Shown in pieces: positions 1-10,123 of a stretch of 64,000 nucleotides of DNA. A program made the translations under genes and the position numbers. The stretch is from assembly GCA_001414345.1 (NCBI GenBank), contig LLCB01000034.1:62001-126000 (forward strand), read 5' to 3'. The stretch is from Hymenoscyphus infarciens (Eukaryota; Ascomycota; Leotiomycetes; Helotiales; Helotiaceae). The number at the start of each line of letters is the position of its first letter. Within the stretch, counting starts at the first letter, position 1. The notes under the pieces were generated by a model. It made no database searches and had not been told where the DNA came from. It saw nothing but the letters and a program-made list of their open reading frames with translations.

Positions 1-306
1 GCACTTCCACTTTAAGTAAATGAAAGGAGTCTTTGCAGATCTGTGCCTTTGTGATCGGCACGCGTACAACCTATAATATGCAGTTTAGCCTAGTATCACT
101 CGGTCATTTCTGTATCTTCTTACTACTGTACAACATCTTTCCCTCTCTGATCGTCTTCCGTTGTTTTGGGGGGGAAAAGTCTTGCTTGAAACATTTGTCA
201 TACATTAGATCGTCATATGTGAAATATAAGAACACTACGCATTTTCCCTTTGCAGCAAACCTCACTTTGTCTGAATCCAGCAATCTTCTTTACTTTATCT
301 TGGAAA
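1..306. other. Upstream region of the carboxylesterase gene
   Basis: No coding region is supported here. The stretch just before the start codon is pyrimidine-rich, as expected of a fungal 5' untranslated region. It presumably holds the promoter of the esterase gene, but I see no specific motif I would defend. Confidence 0.4.
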
Positions 307-2154
307 ATGAAATCCATATTTATTTTAAGCCTCCTTGGTGCCTCAAGTGCCTATGGGTATAGTGTCTGTCCAACAATTCAGACATCTAGCGGACCAGTCC
401 AAGGTCATGCAGCCCTTGTGAAGAGGGACGTCTCAGCCTATCTCAACATTCCCTATGCAGAGCCACCTATTGGCAATTTAAGATTCATGCCGCCAATAAA
501 GTATGAGGGAAATACAACCATTGATGGCAGCCGTATAGTATGTTAGCCTCACTAAGATCATATTTATAGAATTATACTAACGTTCTCGTCGTAGGGAGAC
601 GCTTGTCCAGCCGTTACGTTCTTTTCTGCTCGCGGTAACGATCTCAACAATTACAATCTGTCTTTGGCCAGTCTATCAGCTCAAGGAATTGCGACCGTCT
701 CAGATTTTATGCAAACTAAAGCTACGTTCAATGAGTCTTGTCTCACTCTGAACGTTTGGGTTCCCACACGAGGTCGTCACTCAAAAGCTGGCAAGGCGGT
801 GATGGTTTTTATATATGGCGGCTCCTACACAAGTGGTAGTACACAAATCAGTATGTACGATGGCCAGCATCTTGCAAGTGAACAAGATGTTATTGTCGTA
901 ACTCTCAAGTAAAACAACCCTCAATTCGCGCCGAAACTATCAAGCTTACATTCAACAGTTACCGAGTTGGTATTTTGGGATTCCACGGTGATCCTACAGC
1001 TACACACCACAACCCTGGATATCTAGACCAGCGGATGGGGATGGAATGGGTGAGGGACAACATCGCAGCTTTTGGTGGCGATATTTCAAGAATGATTCTC
1101 TTCGGTCAATCCGCCGGTGCTGCCTCGGTTGACGCATACACCTATTCCTGGGCATCCGACCCCATTGTTTCCGGCTTTGTGAGTACCCAATCTTTCCTAG
1201 TAAACTTTCGCCTTTAGGGTAACTCCTAGACCTAAGACAGTTTTCATTTTTGAAACTTCCATGCTAGCCTTACAGCCTCTTACTCCTTCTAATCCGCAAA
1301 TATCCACAAAGAAGTATACTGACTACGATATCCTGTAGATCATGGAGTCTGGCACAGCAGATTTTGGTGAGGCACTGCCACCAAACCGTGCGGATGGATG
1401 GTCTGGCGTCTCTGTGGCGCTTGGTTGCGGCACCAACGACACCAGTACTGGGTCTGAGATACTTTCATGCCTGCAAGGCAAGGGAATTGATGACCTGATG
1501 AATGCCGTTGGAAACAACAAATTTGGGCCCAGTGCTGACAATATTACTGGGTTCTCAGATTATCCCGCCTTGTCAAAAGCAGGGAAGTTTGCTCAGCTAC
1601 CTGTTCTCACCGGCAACAACGATTTCGAAGCTGGAATTTTCATCGCCACGTATGCTTTGATCAATCAGACCAACGATAATGCCTATTGGGAAGGTGTTAA
1701 CAACAAAACATATGCCTGTCCAGCAGGTGCCCGCGCAAACGTCAGCGCCTCCCATGACCTTCCTATTTGGCGATACCGTTGGTTTGGTGATTTCCCCAAT
1801 ACGCGTCTTTTCACCAATCGTGGTAGCGGTGCTTATCACGGCTCCGAAATTCCCTTGATTTGGGACACGCTACCTAGGGGTGCTGGAATTCCTAGAGATA
1901 CCAGGGAGGAGACTTCCATCAGAAAATATATCCAGGGGGCATGGGCGACTTTTGCAAAGAATTCTTCAGCTGGTTTGAACACATATAAGGATGGATGGCC
2001 CCAATACTCGCCCTTTGGACCGACACTGATTAGACTTGCATATGATAACATAACTGGGACAAATGTTGCATTGCCGAGTATTTATGACTCGGACTGTCAA
2101 ACGACCTATCCGATAGCTGATAAAACTGTTTCTTATACGCATACTTTCCTTTAG
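307..2154 (+). CDS. Secreted type-B carboxylesterase/lipase
   Basis: Predicted extracellular alpha/beta-hydrolase that cleaves carboxylic esters. Four exons join in frame: 307-537, 595-908, 959-1178 and 1339-2154, giving about 526 residues. The introns are GT-AG, and the first has a TACTAAC branch site. The start at 307 is chosen because it begins a signal peptide (MKSIFILSLLGASSAYG). Family marks are visible: the early NIPYAEPPIGNLRF block, SCLTLNVW, NYRVGILGF rebuilt exactly across intron 2, the nucleophile elbow GQSAGA in exon 3, the acidic catalytic residue in NNDFEAG, and the catalytic histidine in GAYHGSEIP. Several N-glycosylation sequons fit secretion. The length is normal for the family and the gene looks intact. 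The true substrate cannot be told from sequence. Confidence 0.9.
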
Positions 2155-2821
2155 ATTTGGAATCATTGCTGTAATTTGGGGCTTTCTTCCTTCTTTCCCG
2201 ATTTCGGGACTTCTACTCTTAATTTTCTAGGGGCCTTGGGTACGGGAGATGTAACTCATGTGTGGATTTCGCTTATTTCAACCTCCAAGTTTAGGCGCAA
2301 TAGTAGGTTGTTATCTACTTCTCGCGAACGAAGAAAATTGATTATTAGTTTACTATTCGTCTTCAGCTAATACAAACAATATATTGTTTGACTGGGCTTT
2401 TCCGGGGTTCTACCTTTATCAGTGACAAGATTCTTATAATTTAATATTTATAAGTGGTATTAAGCATCACGTGATGGGGATATAAAAGTGGCAGGACAGT
2501 ATTTAGTAGATTCCATGAAAGGTAGAGAATAGAGTGTAATGACCATAATGTAGAATTGATATTCGCACTCTCAACTTTTCAATTGTGTTTATGTTTAGGA
2601 GCCATTTTTTCCCATCTGGTAAACCTTCACACATGAGCTATTTTCAGCCGAGATCAGCCTATTGGTAATATGGAACGAGTTTCTAAAAGCTAATAAAAAT
2701 ACAAAAAATACAAAAACACCCTGGTATACATTTACGAACCTCCTTGTGTGTAAATAGCCAGCTTTAAACCAAAACAGAGAAACACAAAAGCCAAGTCGAC
2801 TCCCTGATATGAAGCAACCCC
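2155..2821. other. Spacer between convergent genes
   Basis: AT-rich spacer holding the 3' ends of the esterase (+) and of the lysozyme-like gene (-). I see no further gene. Confidence 0.5.
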
Positions 2822-3725
2822 TTAAAACACAACCCCAATGACTCGGTTTGCAATATCGCTCGAATAAGATGGAGTAGCAGCAGGCTCGTCCTCAGTATTC
2901 ACGGCCAAATCGCTTCCAGCTTTGTAACTGTTTAACCCGGAATTATACAGCCGAGCACTGACGAAAGCGCTCTGGCTATCGCTCTTACTCCCCAAGTCCT
3001 TCTTTGCCTTATCAATGCCCTGCTTCAATCCATCACCTTCCTTTGTACAGGAAGTTCCATCATGGATCATTCCCACGATCTTAGCTTGAGAACATGGATT
3101 GGAGCCGACGTCCACACAGTGATTTTCCCCATTATGCGATTGCATGATACCCGGGTTGTTGATTTTATCTCCTGGTGAGGCAGTGGCGCCAACTCTAACG
3201 CATCCGTGGGATTCTTGTATAATTACTGCGAGAATGTAGCGCGCATCTACCCCACTAATTTTGGATTCTGAAAGGATACCGTCGTGGATGAATTGTGTTT
3301 CCTCTGCAGAATTTTGGGGAATTGGTGCGGTGCAAGATTTTCCGATGCTGTCCTTGTTGGCGGCCCAGCTGTATAAATTGTCAGTTTGAGTGATAATGGT
3401 GTAGGCATTTGATGAGGACTTGCAGTTTTTCAAACTCGACCCATTTGTCAACTGATGGCCATCCAGATGCTTCATCTCCAGGTCCCTTGAATTCTGTAGC
3501 AGTGGTGGCAGCAGCAGCGATTGTTACTGGTGCTATTGAGTCTGATGGGAGGCTGGCTTTACCCGTGCTGGATGGAATTGCAATTGTTGACGCATTCGAC
3601 GTAACTGTAGCATTGATCTTTGCTGCTTGGCGTTGGACGAGACCAACGTTTCCGTTCAATGGAGCTGCGAATGTGCTGCCCGCCAAGGCGAGAACTGCAA
3701 GAAATGCGACTTTGGAAGAAGACAT
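2822..3725 (-). CDS. Secreted lysozyme-like (SLT-type) protein
   Basis: Fungal secreted protein with a lysozyme-like fold, about 282 residues. Exon 1 is 3424-3725 and exon 2 is 2822-3368. The ATG at 3725 starts a signal peptide (MSSSKVAFLAVLALAGSTFA); a slightly longer frame upstream opens only with TTG. A Ser/Thr/Ala-rich linker follows, then the conserved core with GWPSVDKWVEFEKL, the likely catalytic glutamate in VIIQESHGCVRV, and NPGIMQSHNG. Conserved cysteines suggest disulfides. The two exons join in the conserved frame (EKL then WAANKD) only if the 55 nt intron uses a GC donor (GCAAGT) with TACAG as acceptor and CTGAC as branch. No ordinary GT donor gives this product. Activity on peptidoglycan or chitin is inferred from the fold, not shown. 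Confidence 0.75.
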
Positions 3726-6114
3726 GCTGATAGACAAAAAAAGGACGTATTGCTAGGAAAAGTCTGAAAAAGAAAAGCTTCAAATGAATGTATAGATAGA
3801 TGAAAGAGATACGAAAAGGAAAGAAAAGGAAAGTGTTGATGGGGCTGTTGATGAAGTTGTTGATGAGTCTATTTTCTCTTCGATATGTCTGTTTATATAG
3901 CCTTTTCTGAAGTAGCTGCCATAGTCTCAGTCCGCTGCAGTTTCCCATCATTGGACGTCTCATGTGGGATAACCATGATGTTCCATTACTACATTAGGAA
4001 CAGGTTAAGCGAAGGAATGCAAAAGGACCATGAAGCGCGCAGCAAAAACAGGCAAGAATTGATCAACTCAAGGATTTTACACCCAGCGCTTCGGTTAATT
4101 AGAGATGCAGGGCGTTCCATTAGCATGTCGTTTCTCGTAGCGAACAAATGGGGGAAGTAAATTTCGTAGCCTACCGTAAGCGTAACTGCAACACCAAAAA
4201 AAAGGACCCGCGCTAGAAAGCTGCAGAATGATTAAAACAATTTGCAGACAACACAGTCAAAAAAATGAGAAAATTGCAATCTACGATGCAAGAGATGACG
4301 GGGTAATCCCCCATCCATCTACTGAAAATACAAACAAGCAAAAAATATCCGATTCGGCCACCAGCGAAGGAACCAGCTCTCTGCATGGAATCAAGAGCCC
4401 CGTGGCCATTAATTGCTTGATGAAACCTTTCTTAGAATAACAATGCTGATACATTGATACAGTGCTTAGTGCAAAGACCCGATGAAGGATTTTGAGGCTC
4501 AGCCAGGAGAAAGAAACACGGGAAACGATGCATGAAACTCAACAACACCACCGCACCCGAAATACACGTATAATATGTAGACGTGGAAAAATATTTGGAA
4601 TCCAGGGGAGCCGCTCGCCCCCTTTGACCACAATTGGAAAGCTTGTTTTAAATGAGCTGACACATTCGCGAACCGACAAAGGATCAAACGTGGCGCGCCA
4701 CAGGTCTGTTTTCTTACAGTGCTGACCACCATCGAACCTCGAGACGCAGAACATGATCTAAAAAGGCTTACAACTTGTGCCTCCATCCTGTCGAATTTTC
4801 CTCGCAACTTTTTCCGATCCCTCTTTTATAAAGGTAGTCATATTAAATTAGATAATACTGCACTACAGCCGAGCAAGAACTGGGATACTTACTGATTCTC
4901 TGTTAATATTTTGAACACTCCAACTACTCTAAAAATTGACGTGCAATTCATTACTTGATTTTTAGGATTCAAGATCCATATTTTCACTTAGTGACCACCA
5001 TGCTTCTTGTTCCACGTCCAAAGAAAATTAAGTCGCCTTGGAGAGTTAAGTCTGTGTAATATCGGCGCTGTGGACTCCCCTTCAAATCTACAAGTCCTCA
5101 AATCTCTTGTGGAAGCCCCAAATACACTCCAAATAGTAACATGTGAGTATATTAGTGAAAAAGATGAATTACTCATCATGACATTAAGTTAATGTCATCA
5201 ACACAGAATCGCTTTTGACATAATTAGCAGCTTCTTTATTCTTCTCCAGTTTCTAATCTTCCCATTCTCCCTTGAAAATTTCCTCCTCCATTCATCAAAA
5301 AGGTCCATTGGAGTCTCTACACCCACCGAGCGGAAATTCTTTGTGTAACTCGAAGTAAGCCAAGCAAGTTTAGGGGCCAAAAGGTAATCACGAGTAAACT
5401 GCATAATTGCTAGTAAGCCAGTAAGATTAAAGTAAGCCAACAAGCTCGCAATTATCAGGTAAGCTAACGAACATCGAATAAGCCAACCACAATTGGGGGC
5501 CAAAAAGTGGCGGGTAAGCCATGTTCACCACCACCTCCACAATACCCACTTACCCTCACTCGTGACTCGTGACTCGTAAGTTCAACAATCAAGCTTAAGC
5601 AATTTACAGGTACCCTACCAATAGCCTCAAAGACCACTTTTCCATTGGCAGGTAACCTACAAATAGCACAACAACCACCCGACTATTCGCAGGTCACCCA
5701 CTGTTTGTCCAGAGAGAAAAATTTGATTCGGCTGTTTGTACATTACCTACAAATAGCCGGAGGGAAGAAAGAAAAAGTAAAGTAAACTAGAATTTCCTGC
5801 TTCACTAGATTTATCCGTAGGTACTTGGGTTTTGCTAGATGGCCGCAATTTCAGGTCTATGTTCGTTTGAGGTAGTTTTTAATTAAGTCTCCTCAGTTAG
5901 AGAATATCAAATTGCAAACAAAGTATCGACGAAACACCAATACCACCAACAACCAAAAGTTCAAAACTGCCATACTAGTATCCTTCATATCATCGTATCT
6001 CATCAAAAAACTAGAAATTAAATAGAGAATAGATCATCAGAACCAGGTATCAAGTATCATAAAAAAACCCCCCTCCCTTACAGATCAATCCCTCACAAAA
6101 CCTAACCAGAACCA
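3726..6114. other. Non-coding spacer with AGTAAGCCA-type short repeats
   Basis: About 2.4 kb with no supportable gene; open frames are short and unlike proteins. From about 5340 to 5525 there is a cluster of irregular copies of a short word close to AGTAAGCCA, alternating with two copies of GGGGCCAAAA. Similar words recur near 38460-38620 and 61760-61950. Confidence 0.5.
5340..5525. repeat. Degenerate GTAAGCC repeat cluster 1
   Basis: At least six irregularly spaced words of the form AGTAAGCCA or GGTAAGCYA, with two GGGGCCAAAA words between them. The spacing is not constant, so this is not a clean tandem array. Related clusters lie at 38460-38620 and 61760-61950. Confidence 0.5.
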
Positions 6115-9100
6115 CTAAATCACTCTCCCATAAACACTAGGAAACAACCCCCGTTTCCCCATATAAGTCCCATGCCACCACTCCCCATTAACATCCTCAC
6201 ACTCTCTAATCTCCGCCCCCTTCGGAAATGCCAACTCATCATCCGCCCCCTCCTCGGGGTACCAACTCCACCTAGCCAAACACCTCATCCCCGTGCCTCC
6301 CTCAGGCGGGAACCCCGTTTCCTGTTCAAACCCCGGAACCGAAGGCGGGATTGTATTCATAACATTGTTCGTAACAAGTTTCCTCTGCTGCTCAGCTTCG
6401 CCCCAAGACCATTTTTGCAACTCGGGGAAATCTGTAGAAGCAAAAGGCTCAGTCCTCAGAAGCCATCCTCCTATGAGGTCTGAGGCGATGAGACGTCGTT
6501 GACCACCGTGATTAGATTCAAAACCAATGATTATCATACGGTGACCCTCGAGACAGCGACGCCACCCTTTGAGGCCGTTTTCGACGCTGACACGACGGTT
6601 GGTGACGAGTCTCGTGTAGCAATTAGTGCAGATATCATAGTCGCCTGGTTGCCGGTTAGGTACCTTACTACTAGTGCATGAGAGACAGTGGAACCTCGTC
6701 GTGGTCGGGGCGATGGGAGAACGACATATATCGCAAGCCGTAGAGAAGGTCAAAGGTTTGAAACGTCCAATATCCATGACATCCGGTCCTGTAAGTATCG
6801 TAGCAGATGCTGGCATAAGTTGGCCCTGGATTGGTGACATCGGAGGTACATCAGAGGTTTCGGGTGGTTTGAATGTTAATGGGAGAAGAGAATGTGTACA
6901 ACATTTTCCCTGATTTACGCAATTATTGCAGAATCCCCAATCTCCTTCGTTGCAGAAATCGCAGCGCCAATAACACTGATTTGTCCAGGCAAGACAGTTT
7001 GCGCAAAAAACACCACTTTGAAGCCGTTTCAGGGGATCTTCATTGGTGAGTGTTTTTCGTCCCTCGGCTCCTCCTGGAGTTGATCTTGGTGGGATATATC
7101 GACTCGCTATAAGCATATGCGGCTTTTCTGCATTTGATGGTAGATCGCCAGATCGTATCGAAGCCTCCCAATTGGTCCAAGCAGAGTAACCAAATCCAAA
7201 CCAATGCAAACATCCTTTAAAATTGGCAGTTCGAAAGCATCGGAGGCAGACGTTGTAGTTACCACCGTGGCATATGCCACAATTGTAATGTAAATCATAT
7301 TCTATATGAGGTCTAGAGCAACGAGCACAGGTCACAGATGGCTCTGGATATAAGGGTGCTCTGCTTCTATGACCTTGCGAAGCTGATGAAGAAGATGTTG
7401 GTCTCGTACCACTCGACAGTGCGAATGCTCTATCAGAGAGCGAAGTACGTGGCGAATGTTTAGGAGAGTGGCTAGGAGAATGGCTCGGAGAAAGTGGTGC
7501 TGGCATTAAATTCTGTTCAACTGGTGAAGCTACTACAGCAAGTGAAGAAGAGGGAACTGATATTTCCGCTGGAGGTGCTCTTCGAGTTGGCGAAGCTGGG
7601 CCAGTTGCTTTTGATGAGGAGTCCTCCATACGGGAATTTGTTCCCAACCGAGGGCTGGAATTCGAAGTTTGCTTTGGTGGCTCTTGGGAAGTGGTAGAAA
7701 CTTCAGTAGACCTTTGACTGGCTGGGTCTGTGGTACTCCTCGAGCCTGTAGTGACATGAGGCCGTGGAGTACTCATATCCATTGACCGAGGTCTGCTACT
7801 CAAATCCGTAGATGATCGTGCGGCTGGCCTGGCTAGGGGGTCCGTTACAGGAGTAGGCGCGGTAGAACTTCGACTACTGCTAGCCCGCCTTCTATGATGT
7901 CCCTCATCTTGACTCTGAACTCCTAGTTGGGCAGCATGAGCTTGGCTCATGGATGGAGGTGGTCTGCTTGGTTCGTCGCCTTGGCTTACTGCACTGGTGT
8001 TTCTGGAATGCGCCCGCCTCCTGGAACTTCTATCATCTCCAGATGCTTCCCTTGATCCAGGTTCTGAAGTTCGAGCTTGTCTTCTTTGATCAGCGGATCT
8101 CCTCCTCTCCCTCTCGTGTCTTGCTTTCTCGGCCTGCCTTCTTCGAAACGCTTCAGCTATCCTCTCACTGATCTGATCTTCCTGGCTGACGTCGATATTC
8201 TCCAAATCAATTCCATCCAAAAGTCCCTCCTCCCGAATTTGACGTAGAATTTCCTCCTCCATATCCTGAGAATCGATATCCGAAGAACTGATCAACGATC
8301 GCAAGGAAGATTGATGTTCAATCTGGCGGGCGGCCGTTCGATTTGTTTCCTCATGCCGTCTACTCGATTCAGCATCACTCCTCCTTCGTCTCCTCTCTGA
8401 CCCATTATCCGAATCCGTTCGCAGAGTAGCACCCTCTCTCGCCCTTCTCCTCACAGAATCAGCCTCTCTCCGCCTCCTCCTTTCCCTGTCATCCCCACTC
8501 CGGCTATCCCTACTTTGTTCTCTGCTTGAACTCTGCCGTGAAGGTCGTAACCTAGAATCCTCTCTCCTCCTTCTCTCCCTCCTCTCTCCAGTGCCCTCCC
8601 CCGCAACCCCCACCTCCCTCAGACTGAGATTCCTAACCTCATCCACCAATCTTCGATCCTCGTCTTCTGCCCTCCTCTCTCTTAAACTCTTCTCCCTCGT
8701 CTCAACCTTGCCCATAACCTCATCTCCCACCTTGTATTTCTTTGCCAATTCCTCTTTCTCCTCCTGTGTTCTGCCTTTGCTCGGGTTCGCTGCCAAGAAC
8801 ATCTCTAGGAGGGTGGTAACTCTCGAATCGTGCCGCGTATTTCGCACGGGATCGCGACATGATGGGCATGTATAAGGCGTCGTGCCAGGCGCGAGAGGAG
8901 TCTGGGCATTGCGACTATTAGAAAGCTGCCACCGGAACCATTCTTTAAGGCAGGCGCCGCAGAAGGTGTGCAGGCAGTCGAGGAGAGTGAGGGGTTGGTA
9001 GAGGACTTCTGTACATATCTATAGCAACAAAAGCACAATCAGTATTTGGTATCTCCATCATGACAATTTGGGTTGGGAGAAGTTCCGGCGCAACAATCGT

Positions 9101-9224
9101 GCTCCCCCTGCCCCGCAACCTTGTTTCGCCCGAGAACATAAAACCATTTAGAAAGAGAACTTACAGAACAAGTCAACTCCTTTTCCAAATCCACCAGACC
9201 ACGATTCTCCATCTCGGACTCCAT
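6115..9224 (-). CDS. RING-finger / Cys-rich / SH3 protein, putative E3 ubiquitin ligase
   Basis: Putative RING E3 ligase of about 987 residues in two exons (9165-9224 and 6115-9018) split by a 146 nt GT-AG intron, phase 0. Splicing completes the RING: C19-x2-C22, C35-x-H37, C40-x2-C43, then C71-x2-C74. A long Arg/Ser/Glu-rich disordered stretch follows (roughly 130-570), including SPSHSPSHSPKHSP. Next come several Cys-pair zinc-binding blocks resembling ZZ-type fingers (CARC...CGIC...CLRC; CANC...CDFC...CNNC; CDIC...CLSC...CTNC). The last 55 residues form an SH3 domain (ARWSWYPEEGADDELAFPKG ... NGEWWHGTYMGKRGLFPSVY). The RING indicates E2-dependent ubiquitylation and the SH3 a proline-rich partner; neither substrate nor partner can be inferred. 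The start is the first in-frame ATG ahead of the RING. Confidence 0.85.
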
Positions 9225-9963
9225 GCTTCGTATCTCCTCAGGTCTTGTCGAGTTTGAAGATTGTGTGGTACAAATACCAATACTCGTACATGGAGCAGTC
9301 GATATCCACAGCTGGTGGCGTTTTGTCCGCTTTTGTGCAGTGCCCGTGATGGCTGTGGTCGTAGCATGCAGGGCTGACAGAAGGATAATGGTGGCAACAC
9401 ATACGGAGCGAATTGTTCTGGAAATACGAGGTTTGAATTACCAACGCGGGTTAATAATGTGAATGGTGGATATGCTGTGAAGTGGTGGTCATTTTGGGCT
9501 GTGGCTTGATGAAGCTCCCCTTCAAGTTTTGCTCTGTCCCAAGTTAAAGCGGTCAACACAATTGAGTTCAGATCTATTTATGAGGCTGGTTTTTGAAAAC
9601 ATTCTGTGATTAGCTGATTCTTTTGAGTATGTATCAACTCTACACCGCTTCCGAAAAAAACACCCCCACCAGAAAACATGGCAAGTATAAACTGTAAATC
9701 GCAGTAATTTGATAGACCAATGTGCGGAATAAATAATCCAAATTTCAACCATAGTTAACTCTGCGAGATCAAGGTGGCTTTCCACAAGCACTGAATGGCT
9801 TTTAGAGGCTTGAATTGTTCATGGCTCCCTTCGCTTACTCCAACAATTCCCGCAACTCTAGACTGGTGAGACTGACTGATGGAACTTCCAAACGAGTTGT
9901 TGGGCCAGGAAGAATTTCTAGTTTTTTCTAAAACAAACATTGATAAAAAATAAACATGCTTTT
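9225..9963. other. Spacer upstream of the RING gene
   Basis: No gene recognised. It contains the promoter side of the RING gene and, at its right end, the termination region of the tRNA-Thr gene. Confidence 0.4.
9945..9950 (-). terminator. Pol III terminator of tRNA-Thr
   Basis: A run of six T residues on the minus strand begins 14 nt past the tRNA 3' end. This is the normal RNA polymerase III stop signal. The introns of the tRNA contain no T run of four or more, so a full transcript is possible. Confidence 0.6.
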
Positions 9964-10123
9964 TGCCTCTTGCTAAACGGGTTATCAGTTTGAAATTTTT
10001 GAACGGTGGTGAGGAGGGAACTTACCCTGAATCGAACAAGCGATCTTGTCATGAGCGTAATATTAAGATTGAGTAATCGTTAACGAATACAAGTGACACG
10101 CGGTACCACTGCGCCAAAGAGGC
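9964..10123 (-). tRNA. tRNA-Thr(TGT) with two introns, one of spliceosomal type
   Basis: The mature tRNA is assembled from three segments: 10089-10123 plus the next base of the anticodon loop, the segment ending at 10026, and 9964-9972. The acceptor stem GCCTCTT pairs 7/7 with AAGAGGC. The D arm has A box GGCGCAGTGG and 3 of 4 pairs. The anticodon stem is TGTCA/TGACA (5/5) with loop CTTGTAA, anticodon TGT. The T arm is GCTTG, TTCGATT, CAGGC (5/5, one G-U). Intron 1 is 35 nt after A37, the canonical tRNA intron site. Intron 2, 9973-10025 (53 nt), lies between bases 64 and 65 and begins GTAAGT, has ACTGAT as branch and ends TTTAG. Without removing intron 2 the acceptor stem has no partner. A box, B box and terminator are intact, so Pol III transcription is plausible. 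Confidence 0.8.
9973..10025 (-). other. GT-AG (spliceosomal-type) intron inside tRNA-Thr
   Basis: This 53 nt intron has a perfect fungal 5' splice site (GTAAGT), an ACTGAT branch site ten bases before the acceptor, and a TAG end. It sits in the 3' strand of the T stem. It has no sequence similarity to the intron in tRNA-Phe. Confidence 0.75.

Noticed and set aside
4680..4800. Possible tRNA on the minus strand because of GGTTCGATGG
   Set aside because: No matching T stem or acceptor strand is found, even when allowing a 40-80 nt GT-AG intron.
5340..5525. GTAAGCC cluster as a CRISPR array
   Set aside because: Repeats are about 9 bp, irregular and diverged, spacing is not constant, and the DNA is eukaryotic.
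9964..10123. tRNA-Thr locus as a 3'-truncated tRNA pseudogene
   Set aside because: Read without splicing, the 3' acceptor strand is missing. It is found exactly after a 53 nt GT-AG unit, with 7/7 pairing and a completed T stem, so truncation is the poorer explanation.
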